A stretch of DNA of 64,000 nt from Butyricicoccus_A sp963620595. Lineage in GTDB: Bacteria; Bacillota; Clostridia; Oscillospirales; Butyricicoccaceae. Within the stretch, counting starts at the first letter, position 1. The number at the start of each line of letters is the position of its first letter. The DNA is taken from NCBI GenBank assembly GCA_963620595.1, contig CAVFAY010000011.1, positions 1 through 64,000 of the forward strand, in the 5' to 3' direction. The notes beneath the pieces are model-generated. The model worked only from the letters and a program-made list of their open reading frames with translations. It had not been told where the DNA came from and searched no databases. The position numbers and the translations under genes are program-made. Shown here in pieces: positions 52,010-59,388 of this stretch.

Positions 52010-52128
52010 TTGGATTGCTTCTGTTTATGCGCCGATTGCATCGGTTTTTCCTCGCTTGATTTTATACAATGAAAGCACAGAAAAGAAGAATCAAGTTGCA
52101 AATCAATTGGTTTTAGGAGGAAAAGACG

Positions 52129-53268
52129 ATGAAACATCTTCGGTTTGGCATGGTAGGCGGCGGCATTGGCTCGTTTATCGGCGATGTCCATCACCGCGGC
52201 GCACAGATGGACGATTTGGCAATCATGACGGCGGGCTGTTTCTCCCGCCATGCAGAGAAAAATCAGGCAACAGGAGAACAGTGGCATATCCCGAGCGATA
52301 GATTGTATACCGATTACAAAGAGATGGTTGAAAAAGAGAGTGCCCGCGAGGACGGCATTGATTTTGTCGTCATTGCGACACCGAACAAGACACATTTTCC
52401 GATTGCCAAGGCATTTTTGGAGCACGGCATTCATGTGTCCTGTGACAAGCCGGTGGCGATGAACATCCAAGAGGCGAAAGAGCTGCAAAAACTGGCAGAG
52501 GAAAAGGGGCTGCATTTTGGCGTGTCTTATACCTATGTCAATTATCCGATGATTCATCAGATTCGAGATATGATCGAGATGGGAGAAATCGGCAAAATTT
52601 TGACGGTCGTTGCGGAGTATCCGCAGGACTGGGTTATGAACGGACTGGATCGCGGCGATGATGTGCGCCATGCATGGCGCTTTGACCGATCACAGGCGGG
52701 AGATTCCGCGTGCTGCGCGGATATTGGCACGCATCTGTCGTGCCTGATCGAGCGGGCAACCGGATTGGACATTGAACGGGTGCTGGCAAATCTGACCCCG
52801 ATTCCGGCGGATATGCCGCTGGACACCAATGCACAGGTGATGCTCAAGCTGACCGGCGGCGTGCCGGGACTGCTGTGGGCGTCGCAGGTAGCTATTGGTC
52901 ACGAATGCGGTGTTTCTATTCGCGTATTCGGTGACAAGGGTTCGCTGGAATGGTCGCATGAACAGCCGACACGCCTCAAAGTGACAAAGGCAAACGGGCC
53001 GGAGATTTACTACACCAATGGCCGCTCGTTCCTGACCAAGCGCGTCGAGAACCTGTCCCGCATTGCGGCAGGACACCCAGAGGGATTCTTTGAGGCATTT
53101 GGAAACTATTACCGTGGCTTTTGCCATGATGTGCTGCGCTGCATGGGAGAAGATGTCCCGCAGCTGCCGCACCCGACCATTGCAGACGGCATCAAGAGCA
53201 TGGCATTTGTGGATGCCTGCGTCAAGAGCAATGAAAACGGAAACATCTGGGTTTCTGTTTCTGAATAA
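52129..53268 (+). CDS. Gfo/Idh/MocA-family oxidoreductase
   Basis: A 379-residue dehydrogenase with the Rossmann start RFGMVGGGIGSFIGDVHHRG, the family motif HVSCDKPVAMNIQEAKEL and the C-terminal segment SACCADIGTHLSCLIERATG. Pattern resembles the scyllo-inositol/glucose-fructose-type members with an extended N-terminal loop. TTTTAGGAGGAAAAGACG precedes the ATG. It lies 119 bases after the AraC gene and is likely its second target. It is not a close paralogue of the gene at 49972. Confidence 0.88.
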   Translation: MKHLRFGMVGGGIGSFIGDVHHRGAQMDDLAIMTAGCFSRHAEKNQATGEQWHIPSDRLYTDYKEMVEKESAREDGIDFVVIATPNKTHFPIAKAFLEHGIHVSCDKPVAMNIQEAKELQKLAEEKGLHFGVSYTYVNYPMIHQIRDMIEMGEIGKILTVVAEYPQDWVMNGLDRGDDVRHAWRFDRSQAGDSACCADIGTHLSCLIERATGLDIERVLANLTPIPADMPLDTNAQVMLKLTGGVPGLLWASQVAIGHECGVSIRVFGDKGSLEWSHEQPTRLKVTKANGPEIYYTNGRSFLTKRVENLSRIAAGHPEGFFEAFGNYYRGFCHDVLRCMGEDVPQLPHPTIADGIKSMAFVDACVKSNENGNIWVSVSE

Positions 53269-53416
53269 AACGAAAAAAGTTTATCCCGAAAACGCAAAAA
53301 TCGTGTTGCTTTTGCAAAATAACAGAAAAATATCCATCAAATTTGGGTAAAATGCTGTAAAATGCGGGTATATGTTGTGTGCAACAAAAACATTTTGTAA
53401 TTTTGGTAAATTATCC

Positions 53417-53445
53417 TTCAAATTTCCTGTAAAATGCTGTATAAT
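53417..53445 (+). promoter_or_regulatory. Promoter of the phosphoglucomutase gene
   Basis: TTCAAA at 53417-53422 and TATAAT at 53440-53445, 17-base spacing. A similar TGTAAAATGC segment is repeated about 70 bases upstream. Confidence 0.6.
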
Positions 53446-53524
53446 TTTTCTAGAGATACCTTCTGCCCGAGCAGAAGAGAAATTCTATGAAAAAATTAAA
53501 ATAGGAAATATGAGGTGTTTTGAA

Positions 53525-55252
53525 ATGGGCTATATGGAAGAATATCGCAAGTGGATGGAATCTCCGGCTCTGACTGCAGAGGAGCACGCCGAGCTGGCAG
53601 CTCTGGAGGGCAACGAAAAGGAAATCCAGGAGCGATTTTTCGCACCGCTGTCCTTTGGTACAGCGGGTCTGCGCGGCACAATGGGTATCGGTCTGTATAA
53701 GATGAACCGCTTTACCGTTGGCGCAGCGACACAGGGACTTGCCAATCTGATTAAGCAGTACGGCCCGCGTGCCATGCAGCGCGGTGTAGCGATCGCCTGC
53801 GACAGCCGTCTGCATTCTGACGAGTATTCGCATCTGGCAGCCAGCATTCTGGCGGCAAACGGTATCAACGTCATTGAGTATGAATCTCTGCGTCCGGTTC
53901 CGGTGCTGTCGTTCGCTGTTCGTACATACGGCACACTGGCAGGCGTTATGATTACCGCTTCCCACAACCCGAAGGAGTACAACGGCTACAAGGTTTACTG
54001 GGAGGACGGCGCACAGCTGCCGCCGAAGGAAGCTGACGTTGTGGCAAAGGAAATGGACGCGCTGGATATGTTCACAGACGTCAAGACCATGGATCATCAG
54101 GAAGCCATTGACAAGGGTCTGATTAAGATTATCGGCCCGGAATCCGACGAGATTTACCTGCGTCAGATTCAGAAGATGAGCATCAATCCGGACTGCATCG
54201 CACAGGTTGCCGATGATTTCAAGATCATCTACACCCCGTTCCACGGTGCAGGCTACAAGCTGGTTCCGGAAATCCTCAAGCGCATCGGCTACAAGCACGT
54301 GATCTGCGTGCCGGAGCAGATGGTCATTGACGGCAACTTCCCGACCGTTAAGTCTCCGAACCCGGAGAACAAGGAAGGATTTAACCTCGCTATCGAGATG
54401 GCAAAGCAGCAGGGTGTGGATCTGATTATCGGCACCGACCCGGACTCTGACCGCTGCGGCACCGTGCTCAAGAGCAGCACCGGCGACTATGTCACCTTGA
54501 GCGGTAACCAGATGGGCGTGCTGCTGATTGACTACATCATCACGGCGAAGAAGCTGACAAACACCATGCCGCCGCATCCGGCAGTGCTCAAGTCTGTCGT
54601 TTCGACGGAGATGGCACGCAAGGTTGCCAATGACAACGGCGTTGCTTGCTTTGATACGTTTACCGGCTTTAAGTTCCTCGCAGAGAAGATCAAGGAATTT
54701 GAGGCAACTGGTTCGCATCAGTACCTGTTCGCTTTTGAGGAGTCTTACGGCTACCTGTGCGGTGATCATGCCCGCGACAAGGACGCTGTCATTGCCTCCA
54801 TGCTGATTGCAGAAATGGCTGCTTACTACCGCACCAAGGGCATGACTCTGTACGATGCAATGCAGGATATGTACAAGCGCTACGGCTACTATGCAGAAGA
54901 GACCCTGTCCATCGTGATGCCGGGCGTATCCGGTCTGACTCGCATGGCAGAGCTGATGAAGGAGCTGCGTGAGACCCCGCTCAAGGAAGTTGGCGGAACC
55001 GCAGTCAAGGACGTTCGTGATTTGCAGTCGGGTATCCAGACTGAGCTGGCAACCGGCGCACAGACCGAAGTAGAGCTGAAGGGTCAGAACGTACTGTATT
55101 ACGATCTGGAAGACGGCACGAGCTTCATCATCCGTCCGTCCGGCACCGAGCCGAAGGTCAAGGTTTATATCATGGCAAACGGCAAGGAAAAGGCAGAAGT
55201 AGACGCAAAGATTGAAAAGTACGCTGCTGCTGCAAAGGAAATCGTCAAGTAA
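53525..55252 (+). CDS. pgcA: Phosphoglucomutase (alpha-D-phosphohexomutase family)
   Basis: A 575-residue enzyme interconverting glucose-6- and glucose-1-phosphate. The phosphoserine loop is TASHNPKEYNGYKVYW, the metal loop GTDPDSDRCG, the sugar loop FEESYGYLCG, and the phosphate-binding loop RPSGTEPKVK near the C-terminus. Length fits the PgcA group. The ATG at 53525 after TGAGGTGTTTTGAA is chosen; upstream in-frame codons cross the promoter. It could feed glucose-1-phosphate to the glgCDA block at 20-24 kb. Confidence 0.95.
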   Translation: MGYMEEYRKWMESPALTAEEHAELAALEGNEKEIQERFFAPLSFGTAGLRGTMGIGLYKMNRFTVGAATQGLANLIKQYGPRAMQRGVAIACDSRLHSDEYSHLAASILAANGINVIEYESLRPVPVLSFAVRTYGTLAGVMITASHNPKEYNGYKVYWEDGAQLPPKEADVVAKEMDALDMFTDVKTMDHQEAIDKGLIKIIGPESDEIYLRQIQKMSINPDCIAQVADDFKIIYTPFHGAGYKLVPEILKRIGYKHVICVPEQMVIDGNFPTVKSPNPENKEGFNLAIEMAKQQGVDLIIGTDPDSDRCGTVLKSSTGDYVTLSGNQMGVLLIDYIITAKKLTNTMPPHPAVLKSVVSTEMARKVANDNGVACFDTFTGFKFLAEKIKEFEATGSHQYLFAFEESYGYLCGDHARDKDAVIASMLIAEMAAYYRTKGMTLYDAMQDMYKRYGYYAEETLSIVMPGVSGLTRMAELMKELRETPLKEVGGTAVKDVRDLQSGIQTELATGAQTEVELKGQNVLYYDLEDGTSFIIRPSGTEPKVKVYIMANGKEKAEVDAKIEKYAAAAKEIVK

Positions 55253-55270
55253 TTTCACTTAAAAACAACG

Positions 55271-55305
55271 AATCCCTCCGGAAAAACTCCGGAGGGATTT
55301 TTTTG
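55271..55305 (+). terminator. Terminator of the phosphoglucomutase gene
   Basis: AATCCCTCCGG pairs with CCGGAGGGATT (55271-55281 with 55289-55299), followed by seven T residues. Confidence 0.92.
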
Positions 55306-55327
55306 TCAGATTGACAAGATTCGTATT

Positions 55328-55530
55328 AAATTTACTCTCATACAGACTTTCTCGCGTGCTGCTCCTTCCGTCACGGCTTGCGCCGCGCCACCTTCCTCAG
55401 AGAGGAAGGCTTTTGTCTCGCATGATGTAACTTGTCTCTCCCTTTGGGAGAGATGTCGCGCAGCGACAGAGAGGGCAGGCTCCCTCATTGAGGGAGCTGG
55501 ATTGCCGCTTTGCGGCAAGACTGAGGGAGT
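55328..55530. repeat. 203-bp modular palindromic repeat, copy 1
   Basis: Matches copy 2 at 55670-55872 base for base without gaps, with about nine mismatches (offset 342). It is built of successive hairpins: CCTTCCTC/GAGGAAGG, TCTCCC/GGGAGA, GTCGC/GCGAC, CTCCCTC/GAGGGAG and GCCGC/GCGGC, with TTGCCGC-TTT-GCGGCAA near the right end. It has no coding potential supported by a ribosome site. Confidence 0.85.
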
Positions 55531-55669
55531 AGCCGACTAGCCCTGACGAATCGGGGGAACTCTGATACGAACTTGCTCGAGTTCGCCCTCTCAGTCATTT
55601 GCTTTGCAAATGCCAGCTCTCCCAGAGGGAGAGCCGAGAAGCCGGAGCGGACCGCGCACCTAACGAACC
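55531..55669. repeat. Spacer with a partial related module between the two repeats
   Basis: The 139 bases between the repeats contain related but rearranged hairpin pieces (GCATTTGCAAAG-type and CTCTCCCAGAGGGAGAG at 55617-55635) flanked by CCCTCTCAGTC. It looks like a remnant of a third element variant. Confidence 0.5.
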
Positions 55670-55872
55670 AAATTGACTCTCATACAGACTTGCTCGCGTG
55701 CTGCTCCTTCCGTCACGGCTTGCGCCGTGCCACCTTCCTCAGAGAGGAAGGCTTTTGTCGCGCACGATTTAACTCGTCTCTCCCTTTGGGAGAGATGTCG
55801 CGAAGCGACAGAGAGGGCAGGCTCCCTCGTTGAGGGAGCTGGATTGCCGCTTTGCGGCAAGACTGAGGGAGT
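55670..55872. repeat. 203-bp modular palindromic repeat, copy 2
   Basis: Second copy of the element at 55328-55530, about 95 percent identical, same orientation, ending eight bases before the stop of the unknown gene at 55880. Part of a family of hairpin-rich intergenic repeats of the kind seen many times in some gut Oscillospirales (recalled, not tested). Confidence 0.85.
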
Positions 55873-55879
55873 TTTGCGA

Positions 55880-56218
55880 TTAGATGAAATCAAACCAGAA
55901 GGTCAGCTGCACCGCGTTGTCAACATCTGTGGGAGTATTCGCGCCGGTGTCTACAGACGCTTGTATCGTCATCTCGTCTGCGGCAGCTACCAGCTGATGC
56001 ACGATTTGTTTCGCCGCGTCCTTGAAGCTCAAAACATTGCAGATAAAGGTAATCCAACCTGCGTGATCGTCGGTATCCATGAACAGGTTTGCGCCGATTT
56101 CCTGCGCGAGAGATTGACAGGACGCAGATAGCTGCGTGAACGACTGGAACTTTTCCGTGTTTTCGATGGCTGCGTTCGGCTTGTTGATGTCGGAATAATA
56201 GTATTTTTCTACTCGCAT
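55880..56218 (-). CDS. Hypothetical 112-residue protein
   Basis: A 112-residue, mildly acidic protein without signal peptide or membrane span, beginning MRVEKYYYSDINKP and ending VQLTFWFDFI. The start at 56218 follows GGCAGGAGGGATCTTC, a strong site; a longer open frame upstream is unsupported. It is divergent from a small HTH gene, whose start is 115 bases away, and abuts a repeat element. No family recognised. The shared promoter region suggests that the HTH protein may control it. Confidence 0.65.
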   Translation of the reverse strand: MRVEKYYYSDINKPNAAIENTEKFQSFTQLSASCQSLAQEIGANLFMDTDDHAGWITFICNVLSFKDAAKQIVHQLVAAADEMTIQASVDTGANTPTDVDNAVQLTFWFDFI

Positions 56219-56333
56219 GAAGATCCCTCCTGCCTTATCATTTGATACTAATATTATACTTATATTTTTCAGTATATTCAAGTATCTCTTTTCCTACGAT
56301 AATAAAACATATATCGCAGGAGGAGGTGCCGGT

Positions 56334-56531
56334 TTGGTTGATTACAGTCCGTTATGGCAGACAATGGAACAAAAACAAATCACGACATATGCGTTGATTA
56401 CAAAATACGGCATCAATACCCGAACGATTTTTAATTTGAAGCACAACAAAGGCATTACGGTTTATACACTGGAAAAACTTTGCAAAGTGTTACAGTGCAC
56501 GCCGAATGATGTTTTGCAATTTACGGAATAA
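56334..56531 (+). CDS. Small XRE/Cro-type helix-turn-helix regulator
   Basis: A 65-residue protein that is essentially one Cro/C1-type HTH domain. Its core reads QKQITTYALITKYGINTRTI, then FNLKHNKGITVYTLEKLC and LQCTPNDVLQFTE. The start is TTG at 56334, preceded by GCAGGAGGAGGTGCC; the frame is open further left but lacks a site there. It is divergent from the hypothetical gene at 55880-56218. Stand-alone HTH proteins of this size often autoregulate or control a divergent partner. Confidence 0.82.
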   Translation: MVDYSPLWQTMEQKQITTYALITKYGINTRTIFNLKHNKGITVYTLEKLCKVLQCTPNDVLQFTE

Positions 56532-56563
56532 GCACGTTTTCGAGAATTCGGAGCGTGCTTTTT
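56530..56563 (+). terminator. Terminator of the small HTH gene
   Basis: AAGCACG pairs with CGTGCTT, followed by TTTAT, directly after the stop codon. Confidence 0.7.
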
Positions 56564-56574
56564 ATTATCAACAC

Positions 56575-56606
56575 AAAAACCTCCCGTTTTTACGCGGGAG
56601 GTTTTC
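56575..56606 (-). terminator. Terminator of thiC
   Basis: AAAACCTCCCG (56576-56586) pairs with CGGGAGGTTTT (56595-56605); in the minus-strand transcript a T-run follows. Confidence 0.85.
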
Positions 56607-56646
56607 GCATATATAAGGTGTATGAGAAGAAAAAAGGTAGGTAGAC

Positions 56647-57960
56647 TTATTTTTCGTCGGAGGAAAGCAGGGAAACGTCCTTGCCTTCCAGAATGTAGTT
56701 GGTGGTACGCATTGCGCACATCTTGCCGCACATCGAGCAGGTGTGGCGATCCTTCGGCGGCTTGGATTCAAAGTATCTGCGTGCCTTCTCGCCGTCAATG
56801 GCGAGGTCGAACATCTCGTCCCAGTCCAGACGGCGGCGGGCATCGCTCATCCTGTTGTCGATGTCGCGGGCGTGCGGGATGCCCTTTGCCATGTCTGCGG
56901 CATGAGCTGCAATTTTGGAAGCGATGATGCCTTCCTTTACGTCATCGACATCCGGCAGACGCAGATGCTCTGCTGGGGTGACGTAGCACAGGAAGTCTGC
57001 GCCATAGGTTGCTGCAATCGCGCCGCCGATCGCAGAGGTGATATGGTCATAGCCCGGGGCAATGTCCGTGACAATCGGGCCGAGCACATAGAACGGTGCG
57101 CCGTGACACAGACGCTTCTCGATTTCCATGTTTGCCTTGATTTCGTTGAGCACCATGTGACCTGGACCCTCGATCATAACCTGCACGTTCTTTTCCCAAG
57201 CGCGCTTGGTCAGGATGCCCAGTTCAATGAGCTCGGTAATCTGGCTGGCATCGGTAGAATCGTGATTGGAGCCCGGACGCATCGCGTCGCCAAGGCTGAT
57301 CGTGACATCGTATTCGTGCAGGATGTCACATAGCTCATCGAAATACTCATAGAATGGGTTTTCGTTTCCGGTCATTTCCATCCATGCGAACAGCAGGGAA
57401 CCGCCGCGCGATACGATGTTGGTCAGGCGCTTGGTCTGCTTAAAGGTGTCAATGGTCTTGCGGTTGATGCCTGCGTGGATGGTCACGAAGTCTACGCCGG
57501 TCTTAGCATGTGCTTCGACGACGCGCAGAAAATCCTTTGCTTCGATGCTCTTCAGATCCTTTTCCAGATAGCCGACGGCGTCATACATCGGAACCGTGCC
57601 GATCATCGCCGGAGACATCTCGATCAGCTCCTGACGGAAAGTGTGTGTTTTGCCATAGTTGGACAGATCCATGATTGCCTCTGCGCCGTAATCAATGGAC
57701 ATGCGAACCTTCTTGAACTCTTCCTCATAGTCATGACAGTCACCGGAAATACCGAGGTTGACGTTGATTTTGGTCTTGAGTCCTTCGCCGATGCCTTCCG
57801 GAGACAGGGATGTGTGGTTGCGGTTCGCTGGAATGACAATGGTGCCGCGGGCAATGCGGTCGCGCAGAACCTCTATATCCATGTTTTCCTTCTTTGCGAC
57901 AACTTTCATCTGTGGGGTAATAATGCCCTGCTTTGCTGCTTCGATCTGTGTCTTGTACAT
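56647..57960 (-). CDS. thiC: Phosphomethylpyrimidine synthase
   Basis: A 437-residue radical SAM enzyme converting aminoimidazole ribotide to hydroxymethylpyrimidine phosphate for thiamine. The C-terminal iron-sulfur motif is CSMCGKMC (Cx2Cx4C). Other signatures are ATYGADFLCYVTPAEHLRLP, MIEGPGHMVLNEI and TIHAGINRKTI. TCTAGGAGGATCAGC precedes the start. The length is that of the short clostridial ThiC without the long N-terminal extension. A TPP riboswitch with a terminator platform lies upstream. It is monocistronic in this window. Confidence 0.97.
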   Translation of the reverse strand: MYKTQIEAAKQGIITPQMKVVAKKENMDIEVLRDRIARGTIVIPANRNHTSLSPEGIGEGLKTKINVNLGISGDCHDYEEEFKKVRMSIDYGAEAIMDLSNYGKTHTFRQELIEMSPAMIGTVPMYDAVGYLEKDLKSIEAKDFLRVVEAHAKTGVDFVTIHAGINRKTIDTFKQTKRLTNIVSRGGSLLFAWMEMTGNENPFYEYFDELCDILHEYDVTISLGDAMRPGSNHDSTDASQITELIELGILTKRAWEKNVQVMIEGPGHMVLNEIKANMEIEKRLCHGAPFYVLGPIVTDIAPGYDHITSAIGGAIAATYGADFLCYVTPAEHLRLPDVDDVKEGIIASKIAAHAADMAKGIPHARDIDNRMSDARRRLDWDEMFDLAIDGEKARRYFESKPPKDRHTCSMCGKMCAMRTTNYILEGKDVSLLSSDEK

Positions 57961-58002
57961 GCTGATCCTCCTAGAAAAAGAAAAGTGGGAACAACGTAGG
58001 AA

Positions 58003-58039
58003 ACAAAAAATGCACTGATTTCGCAGGAAATCAATGCAT
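58003..58039 (-). terminator. Terminator of the TPP riboswitch expression platform
   Basis: In the minus-strand transcript TGCATTGATTTC pairs with GAAATCAGTGCA, followed by six U residues, between the aptamer and the thiC start. This indicates control by transcription termination. Confidence 0.85.
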
Positions 58040-58064
58040 ATCTGGATTCAGTATCCGGAATACC

Positions 58065-58164
58065 TTTACTTCCTACAACGGTGTTAACCGACAGGTTCAA
58101 AGGGTCAGGTTTTAACCTTCTCAACTTGGCGTCTGAAATAGACATCCATTAGTTCCCCTGTAAA
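58065..58164 (-). ncRNA. TPP (thiamine pyrophosphate) riboswitch aptamer
   Basis: The minus strand carries the conserved TPP aptamer blocks: ACAGGGGAACT near the 5' end, GTTGAGAAGG, ACCTGACCCTTTGAACCTG and the 3' block GTTGTAGGAAGT. Five bases at each end (TTTAC and GTAAA) can close stem P1. It lies about 100 bases upstream of thiC, and binding of TPP should favour the terminator at 58003-58039. Confidence 0.92.
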
Positions 58165-58172
58165 TTGGTATC

Positions 58173-58201
58173 ATTGTATCAAAGAGTCTAAAAAAAGTCA
58201 A
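58173..58201 (-). promoter_or_regulatory. Promoter of the TPP riboswitch-thiC unit
   Basis: On the minus strand TTGACT (58201-58196) and TACAAT (58178-58173), 17-base spacing, immediately upstream of the aptamer. Confidence 0.82.
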
Positions 58202-58271
58202 TGGCAAAAAGAGGAAATCACCAATTAAAATAGGAAAAATGCAAGAATCTGTAAAAAATTCTGAAAAATAG

Positions 58272-58433
58272 ACAAAAGAAAAACACATAACCCTCAGGCC
58301 GCACGATTGCACAGCCCCAGCCATGTGTTTTCATTTCAGAAAAGAGAAAAAGAGGAATCCGTGCAGAGAGCACGGAGAGTAGACACAGCACTGATTGCTC
58401 AGTGGCTTGTCTGTTGTTGATGGTTGTATTATA
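58272..58433 (-). ncRNA. Candidate small RNA with promoter and terminator
   Basis: On the minus strand TGCTATAAT (TATAAT at 58433-58428) forms an extended -10. The following 150 bases hold a hairpin CACTGA-GCAA-TCAGTG enclosed by AGACA/TGTCT (58381-58412). A second hairpin, TCCGTGC/GCACGGA (58358-58376), is followed by a T-rich stretch. A final AAACACAT/ATGTGTTT stem (58281-58330) is followed by a long T-run. No ribosome site precedes the overlapping open frame. It is separate from the thiC promoter downstream. Family unknown. Confidence 0.5.
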
Positions 58434-58766
58434 GCATTGCCCCATCTTTCTGAAAAGATACAAATTTCATGAAACAAAACGGAGACTTACGGCGGGCGGC
58501 TGTGCAAGTTTACAACGGATGCAGGATGCGCTTTTGGGTCATGCAGAAATGATGGGAAAATATCGCTGTGCTCGACAGAAAATGCAGGATTTTATACAAA
58601 TAGATTTCACGAAAATTCGCAACCCAAAAGTAAAAAAAGAATGGATATTTGCAGGCAAACTTGTATAATCTGTACGAATGTGATGCAGAAAGGAATGATT
58701 TGTGCAAGTTGTGCCGAAAAATTGCGATATATACAAAATACAGGAAAAAAATCCGAAAATTTTTAC

Positions 58767-58795
58767 TTTACAAACGGCTTGCCGTATGATATGAT
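58767..58795 (+). promoter_or_regulatory. Promoter of rpsO-pnp
   Basis: TTTACA at 58767-58772 and TATGAT at 58790-58795, 17-base spacing. Confidence 0.75.
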
Positions 58796-58807
58796 GCAGT
58801 AGTTAGC

Positions 58808-58882
58808 GTATCCCCCTCACTGAGCAGTCTGGATACCGGACATGTTTGACCGTGTCCTTACACCTGAGCCGCTGCCCGGTGT
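58808..58882 (+). promoter_or_regulatory. Structured rpsO leader, possible S15 autoregulatory element
   Basis: Three consecutive hairpins can form in the 5' leader: GTATCC/GGATAC (58808-58836), GGACATG/CGTGTCC (58838-58857) and ACACC/GGTGT (58860-58882). S15 is known to regulate its own mRNA through varied leader structures in different bacteria; this is a candidate of that kind. Confidence 0.5.
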
Positions 58883-58926
58883 GTGGAAAGCTATACAAAC
58901 TATATTATATTATGAGGTGTCTAATT

Positions 58927-59193
58927 ATGATCCGCAAAGAACAGAAGGCTGAAGTTATTGCTGCAAACCGTACCCACGAGACCGATACTGGTTCTCCGGA
59001 AGTACAGATTGCTATCCTGACCGAGCGCATTAAGCAGCTCACCGAGCATCTGAAGGAGCACAAGCACGACAACCATTCCCGTCGTGGTCTGCTGAAGATG
59101 GTTGGTCAGCGCCGCAACATGCTCGCTTACCTGAAGAAGAAGGACATCGAGCGTTACAGAGCAATCATCGCTAAGCTCGGCATCAGAAAGTAA
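58927..59193 (+). CDS. rpsO: 30S ribosomal protein S15
   Basis: An 88-residue protein that binds the central domain of 16S rRNA. Signature segments are TGSPEVQIAILTERI, LTEHLKEHKHDNHSRRGLL and VGQRRNMLAYLKKKD. ATGAGGTGTCTAATT precedes the ATG at 58927. It is followed by pnp, the conserved order, with a 195-base structured gap. Confidence 0.98.
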   Translation: MIRKEQKAEVIAANRTHETDTGSPEVQIAILTERIKQLTEHLKEHKHDNHSRRGLLKMVGQRRNMLAYLKKKDIERYRAIIAKLGIRK

Positions 59194-59206
59194 GTACTTG
59201 TTCACG

Positions 59207-59336
59207 AGAGAGGAAGGCCGCACACGCTGTGGTCGTCCTCTCTGCCCGTTTATGTAGGAATGGACTGGACGGCAACTCCTTGAGCAGTTGAAGGAAGTGT
59301 GGACGCTGGTGCCACATCTGCTTCAAGTGCTTGAAG
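59207..59336 (+). promoter_or_regulatory. Hairpin-rich rpsO-pnp intergenic region
   Basis: An 8-bp stem AGAGAGGA/TCCTCTCT (59207-59214 with 59236-59243) without a T-run is followed by smaller hairpins, including CTTCAAG-TG-CTTGAAG at 59321-59336. In enterobacteria such a stem is cleaved by RNase III for PNPase autocontrol; a similar use here is inference. Confidence 0.45.
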
Positions 59337-59388
59337 GACTGTCGGACTTTCCGAAAAAACGAAGAATTTTTTAGAATAGGAGACAGTT

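Noticed and set aside
53450..55258. 602-codon open frame antisense to the phosphoglucomutase gene
   Set aside because: No ribosome site or recognisable domain; the sense strand has a complete, motif-rich enzyme. Long antisense frames are common in this GC-rich coding bias.
55573..55833. Open frames inside the repeat elements
   Set aside because: They simply translate palindromic repeat sequence and have no ribosome sites.
55328..55872. Possible CRISPR array in the repeat region
   Set aside because: Only two long copies with a single 139-base spacer and internal palindromes; no short regular repeat-spacer pattern and no cas genes.
58218..58463. 81-codon open frame on the minus strand over the candidate small RNA
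   Set aside because: No ribosome site, and the frame runs through the promoter, the stems and the T-run, which favours an RNA interpretation.
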